DNA of 64,000 nt from Fulvimarina uroteuthidis (GTDB lineage: Bacteria > Pseudomonadota > Alphaproteobacteria > Rhizobiales > Rhizobiaceae). The translations under genes were made by a program, and so were the position numbers. Where the stretch lies: positions 372,001 to 436,000 of the forward strand of contig NZ_JAXLPB010000001.1 of the NCBI RefSeq assembly GCF_034321785.1, given 5' to 3'. Each line of letters begins with the position of its first letter. The first letter of the stretch is position 1. Below the pieces are notes generated by a model. It did no database searches. It saw only the letters and a program-made list of their open reading frames with translations, and had not been told where the DNA came from. Below, in pieces: positions 54,046 through 60,891 of this stretch.

Positions 54046-54956
54046 GACGCATCCTCCACCATCCAGCGAACCAGCTCGGTGAAGCTGTGGCCCGAATGGG
54101 CGGCGATGTCGGGAACCAGGGACACCGGCGTCATTCCGGGCTGGGTGTTGACCTCGAGCCAGGCGATCTCGCCATCCTTGCCGAAGCGATCGTCGTAGCG
54201 GAAATCGGAGCGGGTCACGCCCCGGCAGCCGATCGCACGGTGGGCCAGAAGCGACCATTCCTGGATCTTGCGGGCGATGTCGCCCGGAATGTCCGCCGGA
54301 ACGATGTGCACCGACCCGCCGTCGGAATATTTCGAATCGTAATCGTAGAAAGCATGGCCTTCGGTCGTGATCTCGCACACGTCGAGCGCGACATCACCCA
54401 TCACGGCGCAGGTGAGTTCGCGCCCGTGCACGAACTGCTCGATCAGCAGATCGTCGCCGTAGGCCCAGTCGGACGAGGACAGGGACTGGGGCGGATGGGC
54501 CTGCTCCTCGCGCACGATCAGGACGCCGAAGCTCGACCCTTCCGCGATCGGCTTGATCACGTAAGGCGGGCTCATCGGATGCTTGAGCGCCAGATCGTTG
54601 CGCTTCATCACCCGGCCCTTGGCCACCGGCACGCCGGCCGTCTTCGCGACGGTCTTGGCCAGGAGCTTGTTCATGGCGAGCGCCGAGGCGGTGACGCCCG
54701 AATGGGTGTAGGGAATTTGCAGATATTCGAGAATGCCCTGAATCCGGCCGTCTTCGCCATAGGGGCCATGCAGCGCGTTGAACGCGACATCGGGCTTGAG
54801 CTTTGCCAGCGTCTCGGCCACCGAGCGATCCACATCGACACGGGACACGTCGAAGCCGTCCGCCTCGAGCGCGTCGGCGCAGGCTTCGCCGGAGCGAAGG
54901 CTCACCGGCCGCTCGGAGGATAAACCGCCCATCAATACCGCGACATGCTTGGCCAT
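54033..54956 (-). CDS. ddlB: D-alanine--D-alanine ligase
   Basis: A 307-residue ATP-grasp enzyme making D-Ala-D-Ala for peptidoglycan. Hallmarks: VAVLMGGLSSERPVSLRSG, the LHGPYGEDGRIQGILEYL block, PYVIKPIAEGSSFGV and the metal-binding WLEVNTQPGMTPVSL. It is the first gene of this division transcript and overlaps ftsQ. MurB and murC, which commonly precede it in alphaproteobacteria, are not here; the next gene upstream is glyS. A CtrA-type box lies about 55 bp upstream. Confidence 0.96.
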   Translation of the reverse strand: MAKHVAVLMGGLSSERPVSLRSGEACADALEADGFDVSRVDVDRSVAETLAKLKPDVAFNALHGPYGEDGRIQGILEYLQIPYTHSGVTASALAMNKLLAKTVAKTAGVPVAKGRVMKRNDLALKHPMSPPYVIKPIAEGSSFGVLIVREEQAHPPQSLSSSDWAYGDDLLIEQFVHGRELTCAVMGDVALDVCEITTEGHAFYDYDSKYSDGGSVHIVPADIPGDIARKIQEWSLLAHRAIGCRGVTRSDFRYDDRFGKDGEIAWLEVNTQPGMTPVSLVPDIAAHSGHSFTELVRWMVEDASCGR

Positions 54957-55428
54957 CGGTTACCAAAACCCCTTGAACTTGGTTCTGGTCGACCATCACC
55001 CGGATTTGGTTAAACAGACGTTAACGCGGAGAATTTGCGGAAAGGTCTAGGAAACGATCCTCAACGGTTTCTTACGATGGGGCTTTCCTGTGGCGCAAAT
55101 GCAATAGGTGTTGCCGATGGGTCATCCGATTCGGCGCATGGCCCGCCGCATGCGGCACGGGTGTCGCAGGCGGTCGGGCTTGGACAGGACGGGGCGTTTC
55201 GGTCATCGGAGCGGAAGAACGGCGCCTGACGTCCTCGCGCGCCCCGACGCGGAACGCATGGCGGGCCCTTGCACGGACCGGCGGGCACCTGCGTCCGGCT
55301 TCCTCGAAACCGAACCGGCCAGCGCAGGCTGCGACACACCGCCCACGCCTCAACGGCGTGTCGGAAAACCCCGATGCGTGAAATCGAGGAGACAGCCAGA
55401 GCGTCGTGCGCCTGACCAGATCCGCGCT
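54957..55428. other. Intergenic region between glyS and ddlB
   Basis: 472 bases without a supported gene. It holds the CtrA-type box near the ddlB end and AT-richer promoter-like sequence (54985-55085). The part 55100-55428 is GC-rich; its open frames in both directions are arginine/alanine-rich and lack domain character. Confidence 0.5.
55010..55025 (-). promoter_or_regulatory. CtrA-type box upstream of ddlB-ftsQ-ftsA-ftsZ
   Basis: TTAA-N7-TTAAC (55010-55013 and 55021-55025) matches the full CtrA consensus exactly. It lies 54 bp before the ddlB start codon. CtrA is known to control ftsQA and ftsZ in Caulobacter and relatives; binding here is inferred. Confidence 0.6.
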
Positions 55429-57633
55429 CTAGCCCGAGATCTTCGAGAAATCGGCGACCTTCTCGCAGGCCGCCCGGATACGGGCGAGAAGTGCGAGGCG
55501 GTTGGCGCGGACGGTCTCGTCCTCGGCGTTCACCAGAACCTTGTCGAAGAACGCGTCCACCGGCGCGCGCAGCCTGGAAAGGCCCGCCATGGCGGCTGCA
55601 TAGTCGCGGGTCTGCAAGGCCTGCGCCACCTCGATCTCGGCCCGGTCGATCGCGCCGGCGAGCCCCTTTTCCTCGTGCTCGCCCTTTTGGGCGATCAGAT
55701 CGGGATCCACGGCGGCGGCGATGGTCGTGCCCTTCTTTTCCTCTGCGGCCAGAATGTTCGCCGCCCGGCGGGTGCCTGCCAGGAGGTTTTGGCCGTCCTC
55801 GTTGGACAGGAACGCGCCCAGCGCCTCGACCCTGCGGGTGACGTCGAGGAGATCGTCGTTCGCGCCCTCCCCGCCGCTCGAAAGAACCGCATCGACGAGA
55901 TCGTGGCGCGCGCCGGAATCGCGAAGCTGGACCTTCAGGCGGTCGTGGAAGAAGCCGAGGAGATCGCCGGAGACGCCGAGCGTCTCGAGCGGCAGGACCA
56001 GCCTTCGCTCCACCAGAATGCGAATAATTCCCAGCGCCGCGCGTCGCAGCGCATACGGGTCCTTCGAACCGGTCGGCTTCTCGTCGATCGCCCAGAACCC
56101 CATCAGCATGTCGAGCTTGTCGGCGAGCGCCACGCAGATGGCGACCGGGTCGGTCGGCACCGCATCCGTCGGCCCGAGCGGCTTGTAATGTTCCTCGATC
56201 GCGGTCTGCACGCTTTTGTGCTCGCCCTGGAGCTCGGCGTAATAGCGGCCCATCAGGCCCTGAAGCTCGGGGAACTCGCCGACGGCCTCCGTCGGCAGGT
56301 CGGCCTTCGAGAGGACGGCCGCGCGGCGCACCGTGCGCTTCAGTTCATCGCGCGCGAACTCCGATTGCGACGCGGTCTCGCCGTCGGCGCTCACCTGCCC
56401 CGCGATCGCGCCGGCAATGGCTTCAGCAAGCGCCGCGATGCGCGCGACGCGCTCGCCCTGCGTGCCGAGCCTGGCGTGGAAGGTGACGCCGAGCGCGTCG
56501 AGCTTGGCCATCCGCTGGTCGAGCGGCTTCTTCAGGTTGAGGTTCAGCTTTTCGGCCGAGGGCCTGAGGCTTTCCAGATCCGGCAGATCGGCCTGGTCGG
56601 TCTGCCAGAAATAGAGCGCGTCGGACAGGCGCGCGCGCACGACCTTGCCGTTGCCACGCGCGATCTCCTCGCCGCCATCGCTCGCCTCGATGTTGGAGAC
56701 GAGAATGAAATGGTTGGACAGCGCGTTCGCGGTTCCCCCGCTTGCCCCCTGGGGCCGCGTCACGAAGCATTTTTGGTTCGCCTTGATGGTGAGCTGGATC
56801 ACCTCGGGCGGGATCTGCAGGAAGGCGTCCTCGAACGTGCCGACGAGCGCGACCGGCCATTCGACGAGGCCGGAGACTTCCTCGAGCAGACCCTCGTCCG
56901 GCACGACCTCGAGCCCCAGCGCGAAGGCACGGTTCTCGGCATCGTGGCGGATGATGTCCTTGCGGCGCTCGGCATCCAGAACGACGTAGGCCTTTTCCAG
57001 CTTGTCGACATAATCTTCGAAGCGCCGCACCGTGAAGGGTTCGGGCGCGTGGAAACGGTGACCGGCGGTCGTGTTGCCGGAGCGAATGCCCGCGATCTCG
57101 AAATCGACCACCACCGGCTCTTCGGTTTCAGGTCCGAAGGTGCACAGGATCGATTGCAGCGGGCGCACCCAGCGAAGACTGCCGGGCTCCGCCGACGCCT
57201 TGCCCCAGCGCATCGATTTCGGCCACGGAAAATCGCGGATGATTCCCGGCATGATGTCGGCGATGATCGCCTCCGCGGGCCGGCCCGGCTTGGTGATATG
57301 CGCGACGTAGAAGTCGCCCTTCTTCGGGTCCGACTGGACGCTCGCCTCGTCGATCGAGGAAAGCCCCGCCCCGCGCAAAAACCCCTGCAGCGCCTTTTCC
57401 GGTGCGTCGACGCGGGGACCCTTGCGTTCCTCGGTCACGTCCCGCGAGCTTGCATCGACGCCGCGAATGTCGAGCGTCAGCCGGCGCGGCGTCCAGTATT
57501 CGCGCGCGCCCTCGTATGTGAGCCCCGCCTCCACCAGCGCGTCGGTCACGAGCTTGCGGAGATCGCCGGCAGCCTTGCGCTGCATGCGGGCAGGAATTTC
57601 CTCGGAGCGAAGTTCGAGAAGAAGGTCTGGCAT
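55429..57633 (-). CDS. glyS: Glycyl-tRNA synthetase beta subunit
   Basis: A 734-residue beta subunit of the tetrameric bacterial glycyl-tRNA synthetase; it binds tRNA-Gly while the alpha subunit (glyQ, about 5 kb upstream) makes glycyl-adenylate. It begins MPDLLLELRSEEIPARMQ, the family start, and has TIKANQKCFVT, RLSDALYFWQTD, PYALRRAALGIIRIL and a C-terminal DALR-like helical domain ending VADFSKISG. GGGGAG lies 9 nt before the ATG. The first 45 bases of the gene are repeated twice upstream in 113-bp tandem units, each with its own ATG; only the copy at 57633 leads into the full gene. Confidence 0.97.
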   Translation of the reverse strand: MPDLLLELRSEEIPARMQRKAAGDLRKLVTDALVEAGLTYEGAREYWTPRRLTLDIRGVDASSRDVTEERKGPRVDAPEKALQGFLRGAGLSSIDEASVQSDPKKGDFYVAHITKPGRPAEAIIADIMPGIIRDFPWPKSMRWGKASAEPGSLRWVRPLQSILCTFGPETEEPVVVDFEIAGIRSGNTTAGHRFHAPEPFTVRRFEDYVDKLEKAYVVLDAERRKDIIRHDAENRAFALGLEVVPDEGLLEEVSGLVEWPVALVGTFEDAFLQIPPEVIQLTIKANQKCFVTRPQGASGGTANALSNHFILVSNIEASDGGEEIARGNGKVVRARLSDALYFWQTDQADLPDLESLRPSAEKLNLNLKKPLDQRMAKLDALGVTFHARLGTQGERVARIAALAEAIAGAIAGQVSADGETASQSEFARDELKRTVRRAAVLSKADLPTEAVGEFPELQGLMGRYYAELQGEHKSVQTAIEEHYKPLGPTDAVPTDPVAICVALADKLDMLMGFWAIDEKPTGSKDPYALRRAALGIIRILVERRLVLPLETLGVSGDLLGFFHDRLKVQLRDSGARHDLVDAVLSSGGEGANDDLLDVTRRVEALGAFLSNEDGQNLLAGTRRAANILAAEEKKGTTIAAAVDPDLIAQKGEHEEKGLAGAIDRAEIEVAQALQTRDYAAAMAGLSRLRAPVDAFFDKVLVNAEDETVRANRLALLARIRAACEKVADFSKISG

Positions 57634-57746
57634 CAGTGGCTCCCCGCCCGCATGCTGTCGGCTGCCGTGCCCGTCCTCGCAGCGCTGCGGGCGAGCGGGC
57701 GAGCAGGTATGTCCTCGGAGCGAAGTTCGAGAAGAAGGTCTGGCAT
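57633..57746 (-). CDS. Leader mini-ORF 2 duplicating the GlyS N terminus
   Basis: 37 codons starting MPDLLLELRSEDIPARPLA and ending in MRAGSH. The first 15 codons repeat GlyS residues 1-15 with one change (E12D). It then reads through the linker and stops at a TGA that shares its A with the glyS ATG (TGATG). GGGGAG precedes its start at the same spacing as for glyS, so translation is plausible and would be coupled to glyS. It is either a functional leader or a by-product of duplication. Confidence 0.5.
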   Translation of the reverse strand: MPDLLLELRSEDIPARPLARSAARTGTAADSMRAGSH

Positions 57747-57859
57747 CAGTGGCTCCCCGCCCGCATGCTGTCGGCTGCCGTGCCCGTCCTCGCAGCGCTG
57801 CGGGCGCGCGGGCGGGCAGGAATTTCCTCGGAGCGAAGTTCGAGAAGAAGGTCTGGCAT
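57746..57859 (-). CDS. Leader mini-ORF 1 duplicating the GlyS N terminus
   Basis: 37 codons starting MPDLLLELRSEEIPARPRA, identical to GlyS over residues 1-15, then the linker ending MRAGSH and a TGA overlapping the next start (TGATG). Unlike the two downstream starts, its ATG is not preceded by GGGGAG (the upstream sequence is GATCGATATCGGCCC), so initiation here should be weak. Confidence 0.4.
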   Translation of the reverse strand: MPDLLLELRSEEIPARPRARSAARTGTAADSMRAGSH

Positions 57860-57860
57860 G

Positions 57861-58047
57861 GGCCGATATCGATCAAAAGTTGGAGGCAGCGCCTTGCACC
57901 ATGACCGTGGACCGATTGCAAGCGATACCGGCTCCGCCGCCGGTTTGCCGGCGACAGATCCTTGCGCAGATCACGCGATAGTCGACGGCGCCGACACGGC
58001 AAGGCACGACGCGATCCGGACATGAGTGAAACCTGTCGAGAGTGGCA
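57861..58047. promoter_or_regulatory. Probable glyS promoter region
   Basis: 187 bases between the glyS repeats and the P-loop kinase gene. The left part (57861-57900) breaks the repeat and should contain the glyS promoter if glyS is not transcribed from upstream. No clear promoter elements were identified. Confidence 0.35.
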
Positions 58048-58608
58048 TCACTTCGGCTCGACCGCGTCCCATGTGGTTCCGGTGCGTTCGATCCGCCTCA
58101 GAAATCGAGAGATGTCCCGTTTCGACGCAAGCCGATACTTCATCTTCCCGAACGCTTCGAACTCGATCTCCTGTCGCGGTCGTGAATGTTGCGGGAAGGT
58201 CCAGGCCCATCGCAGGAATTCCATGTCGAAACGTTCCGGACACCCGTCCGCCATATCAGGGCGGACGGTCCCGTAATTTCGGACGAGACGCCGGATGATT
58301 CGCGGAAAGGTGATCCAAAGCGGCAGATCGAGCCAGATGAGGCTGTGAGCCTTCTCGAGCCGCATCTGAAGGGTACCGGAATTGTTGCCGTCGAAGACCC
58401 CGCCATCTTCGGAAATCGCGGCTGCGACACGCTTCGCCAGTTCAGGCTTCGGCGTCGGTTTCCAACCGGGCTCGAAGAAGAGCTGGTCCATATGCACCGC
58501 CCGAAACGACCGCCGAGAGGCCAGTTGCCGGGCAAGACTCGACTTACCGCTGCCGGGCGCGCCGATAATGCAGACGTTCCGACCAAGATGTGTCGTGTTC
58601 TGAGGCAA
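58048..58608 (-). CDS. P-loop NTPase, FlaR/adenylate-kinase-like (topology modulation protein type)
   Basis: A 186-residue soluble nucleotide-binding protein. It starts with Walker A NVCIIGAPGSGKSSLARQLA, followed by VHMDQLFFEPGWKPTP, DGNNSGTLQMRLEKAHSLIWLDLP and the Arg-rich lid region FPRIIRRLVRNYG, the pattern of proteins annotated as DNA topology modulation protein FlaR, which are small-molecule kinases in fold. The predicted start is a TTG with GAGGG upstream; no ATG is available. The substrate is unknown. It is located between the metallopeptidase gene and glyS, in the same direction. Confidence 0.82.
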   Translation of the reverse strand: MPQNTTHLGRNVCIIGAPGSGKSSLARQLASRRSFRAVHMDQLFFEPGWKPTPKPELAKRVAAAISEDGGVFDGNNSGTLQMRLEKAHSLIWLDLPLWITFPRIIRRLVRNYGTVRPDMADGCPERFDMEFLRWAWTFPQHSRPRQEIEFEAFGKMKYRLASKRDISRFLRRIERTGTTWDAVEPK

Positions 58609-58638
58609 GCCGGAGCCCTCACGGTGTGGTCGGGCCGC

Positions 58639-59544
58639 CTACAACTGCCCCTGCAACGTGTCGCATTCGCCGAAATTGCCGGACTGATAGCCGCGCTTGA
58701 ACCATTCCTGGCGCTGGGCCGAGGTGCCGTGGGTGAAGCTGTCGGGGACCACCGTGCCCTGCCCTCTTCTCTGCAGCGTGTCGTCGCCGATCTGGAAGGC
58801 CGCGTTCAGCGCCTCGTCGATATCGCCCGGCTCGACATAGCCCGCCGCGCGGGTGTCGTGGGCCCAGATGCCGGCATAGCAGTCGGCCTGAAGCTCGACG
58901 CGCACCGACAGCGCGTTCGCCTGGTCCTGTGGAAGGCTTTGACGGGCCGAGTTCAGCTTGCCGAGGACGCCCGTGATGTTCTGGATGTGGTGGCCGACCT
59001 CGTGGGCGACGACATAGGCCTGCGCGAAATCGCCGGGCGCGCCGAGCTGGCTCTCGAGCTGGTCGAAGAAGGTCAGGTCGATGTAGAGCTTCCGGTCGCC
59101 CGGGCAGTAGAACGGACCGGTCGCCGAACCGGCGATGCCGCAAGCGGACTCGACGCGGTCGTTGAAGAGAACCAGCGTGGGTTCGGGATAGGTTTCGCCG
59201 GCTTCCTGAAACCGCGTCGACCAGACGGTCTCCGTGTCGGCGAGAACGGTCGCCACGAAATTGTCGGTCTCGCCCGGGGTCGAATCGACCCCGCCGCCCG
59301 CACGTCCCGTCTCGCTCGTCTGGTAGCTGCCCTGGCCGCCCATGTCGCCGCCGAAGAGGGTGAGCGGATTGATCCCGAACACGAACCAGGCGATCGCGCC
59401 GACGATCAGCATGGTGACGATGCCGCCACCACCGGCCTTGACCGGAATGCGCAGTCCGCCGCCACGCCGGCCGCCGGAAAAGCCGCCGCCAGAGCCGCGC
59501 CGGTCCTCGATATTGCTGGATTGCCTGCGTCCGCGCCACTGCAT
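58639..59544 (-). CDS. Neutral zinc metallopeptidase, YpfJ family
   Basis: A 301-residue membrane-anchored metallopeptidase. A short Arg/Gly-rich cytoplasmic N terminus (MQWRGRRQSSNIEDRRG) leads into a membrane helix (IVTMLIVGAIAWFVFGI) and a periplasmic catalytic domain with the zinc motif VVAHEVGHHIQNITG and downstream VELQADCYAGIWAHDT containing the third ligand. Cysteines near FYCPGDRKLYIDLTFF and the C-terminal GECDTL may pair. AGGG precedes the ATG. A truncated paralogue of its 5' end lies at 60545-60759. Confidence 0.92.
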   Translation of the reverse strand: MQWRGRRQSSNIEDRRGSGGGFSGGRRGGGLRIPVKAGGGGIVTMLIVGAIAWFVFGINPLTLFGGDMGGQGSYQTSETGRAGGGVDSTPGETDNFVATVLADTETVWSTRFQEAGETYPEPTLVLFNDRVESACGIAGSATGPFYCPGDRKLYIDLTFFDQLESQLGAPGDFAQAYVVAHEVGHHIQNITGVLGKLNSARQSLPQDQANALSVRVELQADCYAGIWAHDTRAAGYVEPGDIDEALNAAFQIGDDTLQRRGQGTVVPDSFTHGTSAQRQEWFKRGYQSGNFGECDTLQGQL

Positions 59545-59698
59545 CGTCTTCGGCCCTAACCGTCTCTCACCCGCAAAATGGGTGAATCATCGCCTTCGGG
59601 TCATGAAGATACGCCAGTATGACAGAAAGGAAATGACGCCGGTGGCAAATGTCGATCCTCGCTGCGGGATCATCATTCGCGGTCTTATGTCGAAGACG

Positions 59699-59732
59699 AA
59701 GAGATGGTGGCTTCTGAAGGCCACCATCTCTT
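59699..59732 (-). terminator. Terminator hairpin after the GST gene
   Basis: AAGAGATGGTGGC...GCCACCATCTCTT forms a perfect 13-bp stem with an 8-nt loop, about 15 nt after the GST stop. On the minus strand it is followed by CGTCTTCG, so the T-run is only the TT closing the stem. Confidence 0.65.
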
Positions 59733-59746
59733 CAGGCGATCATCGA

Positions 59747-60436
59747 TCAGCTTTTCAAAAGACGCTTGTTCTGCGGGAACATGTGAGCCCGCGCGTCCTC
59801 ATCCATCTCCTGCTTGAAGGTGAACTGCTTGGCGAGCGCGTTGACCTTTTCGGCAGCGGGCCGCCCATTGATCGTGTCAAGGAGACGCTTCACGTTCGGA
59901 AACTGGTCCCAGGCATTGTCGCCGAAGATGAACGGAATGGCGCGTGCCCAGCCCCAGACCGACATGTCGACGATGGAATAGCTATCACCAATCATGAACG
60001 TCTTGCCGCGCAGCTTTTCCTCGATGAGGAGCCAGTGCCGCTCGGCCTCGACCGAATAGCGATTGACCGCATAATCCTTCGGCTCGGGCGCGAAATGCTT
60101 GAAATGCACTGCCTGTCCGCAATAGGGGCCGATGCCGGTGGCAATGAACATGAGCCAGGACAGGCCCTCCGCGTCTGTCGCCGATGTGCCCTCGAATCCG
60201 AACTTTCCACTCTTGCGCGCAAGGTAAAGCAGGATGGCGGTCGAATCGAACAGAACCGCGTCACCATCGGTGAGCGCCGGCGTCTTGGCGTTCGGATTGA
60301 TGGCCAGATAGTCCTCGTGATGCTGCTCGCCCTTGCGCGTGTCCACCGGCATGGTCTGATAGTCGAGACCTGCCTCTTCGAGGAACAGCGCGACCTTCGC
60401 CGGATTGGGTGACGGGTGGTAATAGAACTTGATCAT
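59747..60436 (-). CDS. Glutathione S-transferase family protein
   Basis: A 229-residue cytosolic GST-fold protein. The thioredoxin-like N domain starts MIKFYYHPSPNPAKVALFLEE, with the glutathione-binding NPNAKTPALTDGDAVLFDSTAILLYLA block; the all-alpha C domain includes MIGDSYSIVDMSVWGWAR, where the conserved Asp caps the N-capping box. It resembles the YfcG/YghU-type disulfide-bond oxidoreductases, but the substrate is not determinable. The start at 60436 was chosen over the in-frame 60460 because the fold begins here. Confidence 0.9.
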   Translation of the reverse strand: MIKFYYHPSPNPAKVALFLEEAGLDYQTMPVDTRKGEQHHEDYLAINPNAKTPALTDGDAVLFDSTAILLYLARKSGKFGFEGTSATDAEGLSWLMFIATGIGPYCGQAVHFKHFAPEPKDYAVNRYSVEAERHWLLIEEKLRGKTFMIGDSYSIVDMSVWGWARAIPFIFGDNAWDQFPNVKRLLDTINGRPAAEKVNALAKQFTFKQEMDEDARAHMFPQNKRLLKS

Positions 60437-60544
60437 CTTGACGCTTTCTCGTGCTCGCACCCGATGAGAGGGTGCAGTCCGTCATGGCTATCACGAGGAC
60501 GTCTCGGTCTTAAGTCACCGAAACCGGAAACGGACCGGCACCTT
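60437..60544. other. Spacer between the GST gene and the interrupted paralogue fragment
   Basis: 108 bases without a gene or clear motif; presumably holds the GST promoter. Confidence 0.4.
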
Positions 60545-60759
60545 TCAGAACGGCCTGACCTTCAGGCCGCCGCCGCGCCCACTGCGAAATCCACCGCCGC
60601 CAAAACCGCGCCTGTCCTCGATATTATACCGTATCCGGCTGATTAGGCCGGGTACGGTATCGAAGCCCGCGCGGCGCCTGAGCGTTTTAAAAATCCGGTA
60701 TCGCGAAGCGATCAAACGGATTTCGTATCATTGGATTGTCTGCGCCCGCGCCATTGCAT
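60545..60759 (-). pseudogene. Duplicated 5' fragment of the YpfJ-type metallopeptidase gene, split by an insertion
   Basis: From an ATG at 60759 (with AGGAGA upstream) the frame reads MQWRGRRQSNDT, nearly the metallopeptidase start MQWRGRRQSSN, and hits a stop after 15 codons inside a 104-bp insert. After the insert the same frame family resumes as NIEDRRGFGGGGF, an Arg/Gly-rich stretch, then KVRPF and a stop. Thus about 38 codons of an N terminus remain; the membrane helix and catalytic domain are absent. The insertion and lack of the rest make it a remnant. Confidence 0.8.
60626..60729. mobile_element. 104-bp double-hairpin element (MITE/REP-like) inserted in the paralogue fragment
   Basis: The insert consists of two hairpins. 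One is ATACCGTATCCGGC...GCCGGGTACGGTAT (14-bp stem, one wobble). The other is AAATCCG...ATCGC-TTC-GCGAT...CGGATTT. AAT flanks both sides on the minus strand, compatible with a 3-bp target duplication, and the ends form imperfect inverted repeats (ATAC-ATCCG). It encodes no protein. This is typical of non-autonomous palindromic elements; no second copy was noticed in this window. Confidence 0.65.
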
Positions 60760-60891
60760 TGTCCGCATTCTCCTATGGTTGGAAGAGAAGCTTGCGCCGC
60801 CGGCGATAAGTCAAGATGCGGGTTGAAGATGTTGGGCGATCCACTCATCGAGAGCCGATCGGCGCTCGCGCGGGAGGATCGCCTGAGATGA

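Larger units (their letters stand above)
57590..57860. repeat. Tandem 113-bp repeat (2.4 copies) spanning the glyS start
   Basis: Units at 57590-57702 and 57703-57815 differ at only 4 of 113 positions; a third partial copy covers 57816-57860. Each contains the glyS ATG and codons 2-15. The inter-start segment holds an 8-bp inverted pair (CGCCCGCA...TGCGGGCG) and the GGGGAG ribosome site. The differences cluster at the unit ends, arguing against an assembly artefact. Confidence 0.92.

Noticed and set aside
55035..55229. 64-codon open frame upstream of ddlB
   Set aside because: No ribosome site or conserved character; it overlaps the promoter zone and is most likely chance.
57590..57860. Possible CRISPR-like array
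   Set aside because: The units are contiguous 113-bp tandem copies containing coding sequence, with no short repeat/spacer alternation and no cas genes.
55108..57981. 957-codon plus-strand frame opposite glyS
   Set aside because: glyS is unambiguous on the minus strand; the 113-bp repeats inside the frame are explained by duplicated glyS starts.
57633..58023. N-terminally extended GlyS open to 58023
   Set aside because: The in-frame extension runs through out-of-frame repeat copies and is basic and non-conserved; the family start MPDLLLELRSEEIPAR is at 57633.
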